Assembly: GCA_903901975.1 (NCBI GenBank)
Contig: CAIUTB010000153.1
Location: forward strand, 1 to 64,000
From: an uncultured Bacteroidales bacterium
GTDB lineage: Bacteria; Bacteroidota; Bacteroidia; Bacteroidales; Paludibacteraceae
DNA: 64,000 nt
Reading direction: 5' to 3'
Made by a program: the position numbers and the translations under genes. Below the pieces are notes generated by a model, which saw only the letters and a list, made by a program, of their open reading frames with translations, was not told where the DNA came from and searched no databases. Positions 54,189-62,657 of the stretch are shown one piece after another. Positions within the stretch are counted from its first letter, which is position 1. Every line of letters starts with the position of its first letter.

Positions 54189-55412
54189 ATGAAAAAAACT
54201 ATTACTCTTCTTTTTATTACTCTTTGTAGTTTCAGCGTTTATTCTGCTGATTTAGTATTGAATAATTTTAATGATATTACGTGTTATACGGGTGTTTCTG
54301 GTTCTTTTGGAAGTACAATGACCACAGTCAACGGTACAGGAGTTATTACTGTTCCTGCTAATAATACCGGCGAATACATTTATTTTTCGCTACCTGCCGG
54401 TTTTGATGTAAATCCGTATCAATTTTTGAAAATTAGTGTGAAGTCAACTGAAACTAACTATCGTTTTGTGCCTGGACTCATTACGCCGGCCTGGACTTCA
54501 TCCGAAGATTGGACTGGTACGTATAAATATACCGGTGCCAATGCGTGGCAGGATATTTATATTCCGCTGAGTGCTATGACGGCTGGTAGTGCAGGAACGT
54601 ATGACAAGATAGCACTGAAAGTTGCGGTTTATGATTACAAGCCATCTTTTGATATGTACATTGACAATGTTACGTTTGTGGCGAAGTATGTGCCTGATTA
54701 TTCAAAGGATGTGATTGTTTGTAATTTCGATAATGTGATTGCGACAATGGGTGGGTTTAGTAGCAATACTATTTCAACAACAATTAATCCGAATGGCACA
54801 GGAAATGTGGGAGTTGTATCTGTTCCTGCAAATAATGCCGGCGGAATAGCAGTTAATACTATTGATAAAATTAATACAGCTACTCATAACAAAATCAGCT
54901 TTAAAGTATATGCTTCACAGGCATTTACCATTAATTTTGAGAAACTGGAAGACAAGACAAACAATGCCATAAATACAGCATTGGGATTATATCCTGCTTA
55001 CACTACTCCTAATCAATGGCAAACGTTGACCATGGATATTTCTGCAGTAACTACTAATACCTATAGTAATATTGTCTTGTTTGCTGAGGCGTGGCAGAGT
55101 AAACCCGCTTTTACATTTTATATCGACGACATTACCTTAGTAAAGAATGGAATTGTTTCTGCTGTTGATATAGCGTCTGATGCTAAAACTTCTGTGTATT
55201 ACTCTTCATTACAAAACACGTTGAACATAAAATGTGAGGGAGATGGCTTGCTGGAATTGATAACACTTACGGGAGTTGTAACAAAAAGTGTAAATATGCA
55301 CGGTGATACAACTTTAGAATTATCGGATATAAAGAATGGAGTTTATCTTGTTCGCCTTAAGAATTCAGGAAGGCAGGACATACAGAAAATAATTGTCAGC
55401 AATAAATTGTAA
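54189..55412 (+). CDS. T9SS-exported A-B module protein, paralog
   Basis: A 407-residue paralog of the 52704 gene with the same order: signal peptide (1-20), module A (21-165), module B (172-326), T9SS domain (about 332-407). Conservation is high throughout, including stretches of near-identical DNA in the sorting-domain region and upstream block, pointing to recent tandem duplication. Differences cluster in loop residues, for example SEDWTG versus SSDWNG, which might alter ligand choice. No catalytic residues. Stand-alone binding proteins of this type could capture a glycan at the surface for the enzymes encoded next. Confidence 0.75.
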   Translation: MKKTITLLFITLCSFSVYSADLVLNNFNDITCYTGVSGSFGSTMTTVNGTGVITVPANNTGEYIYFSLPAGFDVNPYQFLKISVKSTETNYRFVPGLITPAWTSSEDWTGTYKYTGANAWQDIYIPLSAMTAGSAGTYDKIALKVAVYDYKPSFDMYIDNVTFVAKYVPDYSKDVIVCNFDNVIATMGGFSSNTISTTINPNGTGNVGVVSVPANNAGGIAVNTIDKINTATHNKISFKVYASQAFTINFEKLEDKTNNAINTALGLYPAYTTPNQWQTLTMDISAVTTNTYSNIVLFAEAWQSKPAFTFYIDDITLVKNGIVSAVDIASDAKTSVYYSSLQNTLNIKCEGDGLLELITLTGVVTKSVNMHGDTTLELSDIKNGVYLVRLKNSGRQDIQKIIVSNKL

Positions 55413-55443
55413 TTCAGTAGAAAAAGAAAAGAATTCAAATAGA

Positions 55444-55479
55444 AGAGGCTGTCTTAAATCAATATTTGGGATGGCCTCT
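55444..55479 (+). terminator. Weak hairpin after the second A-B gene
   Basis: AGAGGC and GCCTCT, partly extended inward, form a stem in the gap before the GH26 gene. There is no long T-run, so it may attenuate rather than end transcription, allowing readthrough into GH26. Confidence 0.4.
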
Positions 55480-55497
55480 ATTCTATAAAGTGAAAAA

Positions 55498-57432
55498 ATG
55501 AAGAAGCTTTTACAACTCTTTACTCTGTTTTTTTTGTTTGCAACTACTTTGATGGGAAAGGGTAAGGTAAATGGATTGCCTGAGCAGATTGAATCAAAAA
55601 TAAGTGCAATTATACCGGATACTTTGTGTTTGCTGGATAAAAGCAGCACGGCAGAAACCAAAGCACTTTACTCCCAGTTGTGGAAAATCCCCGAAAAAGG
55701 ATTTATGTTTGGACATCACGACGACTTGATTTATGGCAGGAAATGGTACAATGTGGCCGGTGGTTCTGATACAAAAGATGTTTGTGGCGATTATCCCGGA
55801 GTTTTCAGTGTGGACTTTGCCGAAGTGATGGATGACCGATGTAATAATAATACCGATAATCCTATTCGTTTACGAGTTATTAAGGAAGCCCGTGCTCGTG
55901 GTGAGGTGATTACTGCATGTTGCCATTTAAACAACCCAATCACCAATGGTGATGCCTGGGATGTTTCAAATACTACAGTAGCAAAACAAATTGTGACCAA
56001 TGGTAGCGCCACCAATATTCGTTTTAAGCTATGGCTCGATAGACTGGCGGCTTTTGCGGCAACATTAAAAGACAATCAGGGGAATTTAATCCCAATTATT
56101 TTTCGCCCTTTCCATGAACATACTCAATCCTGGTCGTGGTGGGGATCTACCTGTACTACGCAAGAAGAATTTATAAATCTCTGGCGTTTTACAGTATCTT
56201 ATTTACGCGATACCAAAGGCGTTCATCAGTTTATTTATGCCATATCACCTCAATTGGATGGACTTCAAACCATTAATGACATTCTATTCCGCTGGCCGGG
56301 AGATGATTATGTGGATTTTATTGGCATGGATTGCTATCATGGACTTTATACTGATGCATTTAAGGAAAATCTTTTAAATCTTTCCATACTATCACAACTA
56401 AAGAAAAAACCCTGTGGAGTAACTGAAACGGGAATAGAAGGAATAATAAATGCGGATGGGTCTGATTGTACTGACTATTGGACGAAGCAAATACTTGCTC
56501 CACTTAGCGGGCAACGGGTTAGTATGGTGGTTATGTGGCGAAATAAATATGATCCTAGCCTGACAGGAACACATTACTATTCAGTTTTCAGCGGACAGGC
56601 ATCAGTGACTGATTTTATGACTATGTATACTAGTCCTGTTAGTTTGTTTAGTAAGGATTTACCTTCCATGTATGTGATGGCCGATGGGGTAAGTATTGTA
56701 GATAATTATATTCCAACTTATGGAAGCAATATCATCGTTTGTAATTTCGATAATGTGATTTCGCCAATGAGTGGATTTAGCAGCAATACGATTACAACCG
56801 TTAACAATCCAAGTGGTACAGCGAAAGTAGGACTCGTTTCCGTACCGTTGAGGAATGTAGGAGGTATTACATTTACAGCTGTTGATAAAATTAATACAAT
56901 AATACGCGATAAAATTAACTTTAAAGTATACGCATCAAAAGCATTTAATTTTACTTCCGGGAAGCTGGAAGACCAAACCAACAGTACTATTAATCAATCC
57001 ATGACGTTGAATCTTGCTTACACAACTCCCAATAAGTGGCAGGAACTATCTATGGATGTGTCATCAATAAGCAGTAATACCTACGACAGGATAGTGTTGT
57101 TTCCCGAAGCATGGTCGAATAAATCAGCTTTCAGTTTTTATATTGATGACATCACATTGGTTAAAAATTATCTTATTTCCGGAACTGAAGTAAATAAGCC
57201 TGCAGATTCAGAAATTCGTTATTCAGCGGCACAACATAGCTTATACATAAAATGCAAAGGCGAAGGATGGCTGGAGTTGATATCACTTTCAGGGAAAATA
57301 GTGAGAAGTTATCGAATAAATGCTGATGAGACAATTGAATTATCAGGCTTATCAAATGGTGTTTATATCGTTCGTTTAAAGAGTTCAGACACACGAACTG
57401 TTCAAAAAATAACAATTGGAAATGCATTGTAA
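55498..57432 (+). CDS. GH26 beta-mannanase with B module and T9SS domain
   Basis: A 644-residue secreted enzyme predicted to cleave beta-mannan or a related glycan. After a signal peptide (about 1-20) comes the GH26 barrel (about 50-395): FMFGHHDDLIYGRKWYN, the acid/base Glu207 in FRPFHEHTQSWSWWG and the nucleophile Glu310 in GVTETGIEG, with VVMWRNKYD after it. A single B-type module follows (about 405-555, IIVCNFDNVISPMSGF to AFSFYIDDITL), then a T9SS sorting domain (565-644). The B module matches those of the neighbouring A-B proteins, so enzyme and binding proteins probably see the same glycan. It has no copy of the shared upstream block. Confidence 0.9.
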   Translation: MKKLLQLFTLFFLFATTLMGKGKVNGLPEQIESKISAIIPDTLCLLDKSSTAETKALYSQLWKIPEKGFMFGHHDDLIYGRKWYNVAGGSDTKDVCGDYPGVFSVDFAEVMDDRCNNNTDNPIRLRVIKEARARGEVITACCHLNNPITNGDAWDVSNTTVAKQIVTNGSATNIRFKLWLDRLAAFAATLKDNQGNLIPIIFRPFHEHTQSWSWWGSTCTTQEEFINLWRFTVSYLRDTKGVHQFIYAISPQLDGLQTINDILFRWPGDDYVDFIGMDCYHGLYTDAFKENLLNLSILSQLKKKPCGVTETGIEGIINADGSDCTDYWTKQILAPLSGQRVSMVVMWRNKYDPSLTGTHYYSVFSGQASVTDFMTMYTSPVSLFSKDLPSMYVMADGVSIVDNYIPTYGSNIIVCNFDNVISPMSGFSSNTITTVNNPSGTAKVGLVSVPLRNVGGITFTAVDKINTIIRDKINFKVYASKAFNFTSGKLEDQTNSTINQSMTLNLAYTTPNKWQELSMDVSSISSNTYDRIVLFPEAWSNKSAFSFYIDDITLVKNYLISGTEVNKPADSEIRYSAAQHSLYIKCKGEGWLELISLSGKIVRSYRINADETIELSGLSNGVYIVRLKSSDTRTVQKITIGNAL

Positions 57433-57473
57433 ATATTAATAAATTATCTTAAATAGCTTTTAATTAAGCAAAT

Positions 57474-57506
57474 ACCATTCTGACAATTATTCAGGATGGT
57501 ATTTTT
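57474..57506 (+). terminator. Terminator after the GH26 gene
   Basis: ACCATTCTGA and TCAGGATGGT pair (one wobble) with a 7-base loop and a following T-run. It is a diverged copy of the hairpin at 53967-54000, and the flanking sequence is also duplicated. Confidence 0.75.
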
Positions 57507-57527
57507 TGATAAAACAGAGCATAAATG

Positions 57528-57592
57528 TTCAAGAAAGTATAATCATTTGACTGAATTGTGTAATTCCGGCAATTGCTATACCTATATTTTTG
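57528..57592 (+). promoter_or_regulatory. Shared upstream block, copy 3, with -7 box
   Basis: GTTCAAGAAAGTATAATCA, then TTTGACTGAATT and TGTAA, identical to the core of copies 1 and 2. After that the sequence diverges, but a -7 box TATTTTTG lies at 57585-57592, 62 bases before the ATG at 57654. Retention of only the core and the -7 box supports a functional regulator site. Confidence 0.65.
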
Positions 57593-57653
57593 TAACTTAA
57601 ATAAGTTGCTACAATCTCCATTCGACTATTGTGTTAATTTTAAATTTAATATC

Positions 57654-60600
57654 ATGAAAAAACTATTCTTTTTATTCGGCTTAATGGCAGGCTTAGTGAG
57701 CTTGAATGCTCAAACATTATCGCAAAGTTTTCTTTTCGACTTTGGACCTGTAGCCACTACGCCAACTAATAATGGTGACATTACACCATCACCTGATGCT
57801 AATGGTAAGTATTGGAATAACATTGCTAGCGGTACGGGTAGCAATAGTATTGCAGCGGGTGTAGCTTTTACCGCATTAGTAAATACTGCCAATACAGCTT
57901 CAACTTATGCATTAACAACAACTGTAGCAGGATTCGTCCCCAATGGATTACAAAATGGAGGACTAAGAACACCTTATGCCTCTCAGTTTACTGCCGGGGG
58001 TAGTGATACTGACCTTGCAATAGCTACTGCTACCGAAGATTTCTGGTATGCAACATCTGCTACTTCGCCTGCATTTAAAATCACAGGATTAAACCCTGCA
58101 AAACGTTATAAGTTTAAGATTTTTGGTTCTCGCACGGGTGATATTGTGAAAACATCCAGGTATACCATTGTTGGTGCTGCTTCAACTGTTGGAACACTAA
58201 ACTCATCTAACACCGCTGCATCTCTTTCGTATGGTACCGTTTATTCACTTGCTACGGGCTATAATGCTAATAGCAATAATGGGTATCAACTTACCAGTGG
58301 TGGTTCTTACACAACGTCGACTGCATATACCGGGAATAATCGTTATACCTATGTGACTGATTATATTACTCCATTAAATGTGTCTGGCTCAGGTCAATTT
58401 ACTTTAACATTGACAGATGCAAGTCCTACCGCTCAAAATACTTTTCTCAATTGCATGAAAATGGAAGAGTATAAAGGAACTCAAACCATTAGCTTTGCTA
58501 CTTTAACATCAAAAGCTGTTGGTGATGCAGACTATGCACCCGGTGCAACTGCCAGTTCGGGATTGGCAGTAAGGTATGAAAGTTCCAGCCCATCTGTCGC
58601 TATAATTGTTGACGGGAAAATTCAAATCGTAGGGGTAGGAAATACAACTATCACGGCTTTTCAAGACGGAGATGCTACATACGAAGCTGCCACAAGCGTG
58701 CCACAAACATTGAATGTGAGTGCTTCACTGACAGCACAAACCATTACATTTGGAGCATTGTCTGCTAAAACTACCGGCGATGCACCCTTTGATCTAACAG
58801 CCACTGCCACTTCAGGATTAACGGTATCGTATAGCAGTTCCAATACTGCTGTAGCTACCATTTCGGGAAGTACAGTTACTATTGTAGGCGGTGGAACTAC
58901 CGATATTACAGCATCTCAGGCAGGAAACAGCACATATTCTGCAGCTCCTAATGTAATTCAGACATTGACCGTAAATAAACAAAATCAAACCATTACTTTC
59001 GGAGCACTTAGCTCTAAAACCGATGCAGATGCCCCTTTCACGGTTTCACCATCGAGTACTTCGGGACTGGCAGTCACGTTGACAAGTTCCAATACCGACG
59101 TGGCATTGGTAAGTGGAAGTACGATAACGATAGTAGGTTCGGGAACCTCTACTATCACCGCTTCACAAGCGGGAAATACTATTTATAATGCAGCTACCAG
59201 CATACCACAAACATTAACGGTAAGTTCAGTTCTGTCGGTAAATCAAAGTTTTCTTTTCGACTTTGGACCAGTTACTGGTTCAGCTGGTGATATAACATCA
59301 TCACCTGACGCTAAAGGAAATTATTGGAATAATATTACTGGCCCTGCTGCGAATGCTTCTGTTTCCGGTTTAGTAAATACCGCAAATACAGCTTCAACGT
59401 ATGCTTTAACAACTACTGTGGGATTCACCGCTGCAGGATTATCAAACGGAGGTTTAAGAACACCATATGCCTCTCAGTTTACCGCCGGAGGTAGTGACAC
59501 AGACCTTGCTATTGGTACTGCTACTGAAGATTTTTGGTTTGGTTCATCTACCAGTAATTCAGCATTCAAAATCACAGGATTAAACCCTGCAAAACGCTAT
59601 AAGTTTAAGATTTTTGCATCTCGTGCTGGTGATATATTAAAAACAACCAGATATACCATTGTGGGGGCTGCTACTACAATTGGAACTCTAAATGCATCTA
59701 ATACAGCTGCATCCCTCTCTTATGGTACCGTTTATTCGCTTACCACTGGTTATAATATACTTAGTAATAACGGGTATAAACTTACAGATACTGATCCATT
59801 ATACACTTTGTCGACTGTTTATACCGGGAATAATAGTAATACATACGTGACTGGTTTAATTAATCCATTAGATGTATCAGGATCAGGTCAATTTACTTTG
59901 ACCTTGACAGATGCTAGTCCTGCCGCACAAAATACTTTTATTAACTGTATGAAAATAGAAGAATATGCAACTGCCCAAACCATAACTTTTGGAGCTTTGA
60001 GTACTAAAAATTATGGAGATGCCGATTTTGCGCCGGGGGCTTCAGCCAGCTCAAGCTTGAGTGTACATTACACTAGCTCTAATACCAGTGTAGCAACCAT
60101 TGTTTCAGATCAGATTCATATTGTGGGAGCTGGCACCTCAACAATTACCGCTTCGCAGGCAGGCGATACAAATTATAGTCCGGCAACCAATGTTTCACAA
60201 ACCCTGACCGTAAACACAAAATCCTTAACAGCTATATCTTCGGCAACTGCTTCTGATAAAGTGTATGACGGCTCAACAGCAGCAGTAATTACTGGTACAT
60301 TCACCGGTATTGTTGAAGGTGATGCAGTAAACTTAAGCGGAACATTTGCTGATGCCAATATAGGTTCCGGTAAAACAGTTACAGCAAGTTCAACTTTGGG
60401 AGGAGCACAAGCAGCAAAATACATTTTTACAGGCACGCTCCCGAGTGGATTGACCGCTTCTATCACTGCTGCTTCTGCAAGCAGTACTGGTGGAAATATC
60501 AGTGCATCAGGAATATCGGAAACGGATTTGCTTAATACAAATCTAACCGTTTCTTCCGGCGAACTTGTTATCAATCAGGCTTCAACCATTCATGCTTTAA

Positions 60601-62084
60601 CTGTAGCACCTGGAGCAAAACTGACACTTAATTTAAATCAATCGTTGTCGGTTGTTGGTGCGTTGACCCTTCAAAGTGATGCCACGCTCGGGACTGCTAC
60701 ATTTATTGATAATGGTGGAACAATCAGTACCGGTACTGCCACTGTTCAACAATATCTCACTGCCGGTCGTAACTGGTATATCAGTAGTCCTGTAAATGCT
60801 GCAACAGCGGCAGTATTTAATCCGGCAGGTGGTTCTAATAAACTGTATTGGTATGATGAAACAAAAGGAAGTGTTGTTTTACCGGAAACTCCATGGACAG
60901 CTATTTCTCTGAACACTACCGGTCTTACCGCCACTCAGGGCTATGTAGCCAATATGGCTGCTGATGGGGTAGTTAGTTTTAGCGGCACACTTAATACAGG
61001 TTCTTTGCCTACCACGACTATTAATCGTAGTGATATTCCGACAAATGCAGGGTTCAATTTAGTCGGTAATCCATATCCTTCTTACCTGGATTGGGATCAG
61101 GTATCGGCAGCATCAACCCACTTGTTGACCACCATCTGGCAGCGTACGAAAACGATTGATAATACTACATATCAGTTTGACACCTATAACAATTTAGGTA
61201 AAATGTATATCAGCAATAGTGGAAAAACGGTAAACAGTCATATTCCACCTATGCAGGCTTTCTGGGTACGGGTTGATAACGGATATAACTCCGGGACTTT
61301 GAATTTTACAAATGCTATGCGTTCACACAAAGGTTCTCAGAATACAGGTACGGTTGAAACTCCCAATGTGATTAATGATCCGATTTTCAAGTCAAAGGCA
61401 ACCAATGCAGTTTCACAAACTATATTGCGTCTTCAGGTTTCGAACGGATCAAACACAGATGAAACGGTGGTTTACAGCAATCCGGATGCATTGAATAGTT
61501 ATGATAATTTTGATTCACCAAAAATGTTTAATAACTCGACATCGATAGCCGAAATTTATACCCAGGCAGGTAGCGAACAATTGGCTATTAATGGATTGAA
61601 TGCTATTCCTTACGATACTGAAATGCCATTGGGATTCAAGACTTTAGTTGCAGGAAATTTCAGTATTAAAGCCTCACAAGTAGCTAGTTTTGAATCAGGA
61701 ACTAAAGTAATTCTTAAAGACTATGCAGACCCAACTTATCCAATTGTTGCTGACCTGACGGATGGTAGTAGCTATTTATTCAGTTCGGCTGCTTCGAATA
61801 ATACCAGTCGTTTCACTTTGTTGTTCCGGTCACCATCAGTAGTTACAGGAATAAATCCTGAAACTAATAACAATGTATGGATTTCAATCCGTAACGGACA
61901 AATAGTAATTAATGGCACTTCAAACGGAGGAATGTTTGATGTATTTAATGCCATTGGACAGAGAATCATTTCAAAAAATCTGACAGGAACAACTGTACAA
62001 CAGAATATTGACTTACCTGGTGTTTATCTGGTGAAGATAACAAATGAAGGTAAGAGTATAACGAGAAAAATAATTGTTGATTAA
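57654..62084 (+). CDS. Giant T9SS-exported repeat protein (adhesin-like)
   Basis: A secreted protein of 1476 residues, starting at the ATG at 57654 with the signal peptide MKKLFFLFGLMAGLVSLNAQ. Domain order: an X module of ~250 residues (SFLFDFGP, DITPSPDANGKYWNN), three Ig-like repeats of ~80 residues (pattern QTITFGALSAKT, then SSNTAVATISGS and TITASQAG), a second X module, a fourth Ig-like repeat, a YDG-type domain (SDKVYDGSTAAVITGTFTGI), a beta-strand-rich linker region (about 950-1230, GFNLVGNPYPSYLDW) and a T9SS sorting domain. It has no recognised catalytic site. A surface adhesin or glycan-binding scaffold is the best guess; the X module is unassigned. Confidence 0.8.
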   Translation: MKKLFFLFGLMAGLVSLNAQTLSQSFLFDFGPVATTPTNNGDITPSPDANGKYWNNIASGTGSNSIAAGVAFTALVNTANTASTYALTTTVAGFVPNGLQNGGLRTPYASQFTAGGSDTDLAIATATEDFWYATSATSPAFKITGLNPAKRYKFKIFGSRTGDIVKTSRYTIVGAASTVGTLNSSNTAASLSYGTVYSLATGYNANSNNGYQLTSGGSYTTSTAYTGNNRYTYVTDYITPLNVSGSGQFTLTLTDASPTAQNTFLNCMKMEEYKGTQTISFATLTSKAVGDADYAPGATASSGLAVRYESSSPSVAIIVDGKIQIVGVGNTTITAFQDGDATYEAATSVPQTLNVSASLTAQTITFGALSAKTTGDAPFDLTATATSGLTVSYSSSNTAVATISGSTVTIVGGGTTDITASQAGNSTYSAAPNVIQTLTVNKQNQTITFGALSSKTDADAPFTVSPSSTSGLAVTLTSSNTDVALVSGSTITIVGSGTSTITASQAGNTIYNAATSIPQTLTVSSVLSVNQSFLFDFGPVTGSAGDITSSPDAKGNYWNNITGPAANASVSGLVNTANTASTYALTTTVGFTAAGLSNGGLRTPYASQFTAGGSDTDLAIGTATEDFWFGSSTSNSAFKITGLNPAKRYKFKIFASRAGDILKTTRYTIVGAATTIGTLNASNTAASLSYGTVYSLTTGYNILSNNGYKLTDTDPLYTLSTVYTGNNSNTYVTGLINPLDVSGSGQFTLTLTDASPAAQNTFINCMKIEEYATAQTITFGALSTKNYGDADFAPGASASSSLSVHYTSSNTSVATIVSDQIHIVGAGTSTITASQAGDTNYSPATNVSQTLTVNTKSLTAISSATASDKVYDGSTAAVITGTFTGIVEGDAVNLSGTFADANIGSGKTVTASSTLGGAQAAKYIFTGTLPSGLTASITAASASSTGGNISASGISETDLLNTNLTVSSGELVINQASTIHALTVAPGAKLTLNLNQSLSVVGALTLQSDATLGTATFIDNGGTISTGTATVQQYLTAGRNWYISSPVNAATAAVFNPAGGSNKLYWYDETKGSVVLPETPWTAISLNTTGLTATQGYVANMAADGVVSFSGTLNTGSLPTTTINRSDIPTNAGFNLVGNPYPSYLDWDQVSAASTHLLTTIWQRTKTIDNTTYQFDTYNNLGKMYISNSGKTVNSHIPPMQAFWVRVDNGYNSGTLNFTNAMRSHKGSQNTGTVETPNVINDPIFKSKATNAVSQTILRLQVSNGSNTDETVVYSNPDALNSYDNFDSPKMFNNSTSIAEIYTQAGSEQLAINGLNAIPYDTEMPLGFKTLVAGNFSIKASQVASFESGTKVILKDYADPTYPIVADLTDGSSYLFSSAASNNTSRFTLLFRSPSVVTGINPETNNNVWISIRNGQIVINGTSNGGMFDVFNAIGQRIISKNLTGTTVQQNIDLPGVYLVKITNEGKSITRKIIVD
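57711..58470 (+). repeat. Intragenic direct repeat, X module copy 1
   Basis: This ~750-bp stretch encoding the first X module is repeated at about 59241-59960. Long runs are nearly identical (for example the DNA for RTPYASQFTAGGSDTDLAI and KITGLNPAKRYKFKIF), implying an internal duplication. Confidence 0.7.
59241..59960 (+). repeat. Intragenic direct repeat, X module copy 2
   Basis: Second copy of the X-module segment, slightly shorter than copy 1 and separated from it by the three Ig-like repeats. Confidence 0.7.
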
Positions 62085-62201
62085 TTTAGCTAAGTAATTT
62101 GTTGTTTTTGTTTGCAAAATTCAGGTCTCATTACTCCAAAAGAGTAAGGGACATGAATTAACAAATTAACTAGACCAATTAATTTTTAAAACTCTAAAAC
62201 C

Positions 62202-62369
62202 ATGGAAGCACCAAATCAGGAGTATTTAGCTCCTCAAATTGAGCGTATTGAACTGGATAATGAAATAGCCTTACAGCTTGAATCAACTCCACCCTATGCA
62301 CCCGGCGAAACTAAATTAAATGCACCGGAGTATTTATATAACGATCCATTTAAAACGAATCAAGTGTGA
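62202..62369 (+). CDS. Small acidic ORF (55 residues) after the giant adhesin
   Basis: An ORF of 55 codons starting MEAPNQEYLAPQIERIELDN, which begins 117 bases after the adhesin stop. It is rich in Pro, Glu and Leu, with a YLAPQIERIELD segment and a C-terminal APEYLYNDPFKTNQV. Small Bacteroidales proteins with an aPxIExIEL-type pattern are common but of unknown role. No signal peptide or transmembrane segment is evident. A hairpin follows the stop codon, so it is probably a real, expressed gene. Translation is not proven. Confidence 0.55.
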   Translation: MEAPNQEYLAPQIERIELDNEIALQLESTPPYAPGETKLNAPEYLYNDPFKTNQV

Positions 62370-62396
62370 TATTCATATATTGGATTAAAGATAAAG

Positions 62397-62428
62397 GTTT
62401 ATTAAAGAATGTTTTATCTTTAATAAAC
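62397..62428 (+). terminator. Hairpin after the small ORF
   Basis: GTTTATTAAAGA and TCTTTAATAAAC form a perfect 12-bp stem with an 8-base loop, 28 bases after the small ORF. AT-rich with no strong T-run, so it may stabilise a 3' end rather than terminate strongly. Confidence 0.5.
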
Positions 62429-62566
62429 TCCAATAATTTAAATTAATATTGCAGGCAATTAATACTAAATTGTAAGTTATTATATATCAACTAAAGTAAC
62501 TTATTTAATTGAAGGATTAATGTTTTGATTTTCAAAATAATACAATCATTTAGCCATATTAGCTAA

Positions 62567-62595
62567 TTGCGATAAGAAAAATAACAGTATGTTTG
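62567..62595 (+). promoter_or_regulatory. Promoter of the A-B-esterase gene
   Basis: TTG (62567-62569), 18 bases, TATGTTTG (62588-62595), 62 bases before the ATG at 62658. It fits the Bacteroidota consensus apart from slightly short spacing. The shared upstream block seen at the other A-B genes is absent here. Confidence 0.5.
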
Positions 62596-62657
62596 TAGCT
62601 AATTTTTTGCAGATATCTGTGAATCAGTTTTGGGTATAAATCTTTTAAATAGTAAAA

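Noticed and set aside
57573-57653. Longer N-terminus for the giant adhesin
   Set aside because: It would add 27 residues before a perfect signal peptide and would start within the promoter region (the -7 box is at 57585-57592).
58480-60220. Tandem repeats in the giant gene as a CRISPR-like array
   Set aside because: The repeats are ~240-base coding units of Ig-like domains in a single frame, without short palindromic repeats or unique spacers.
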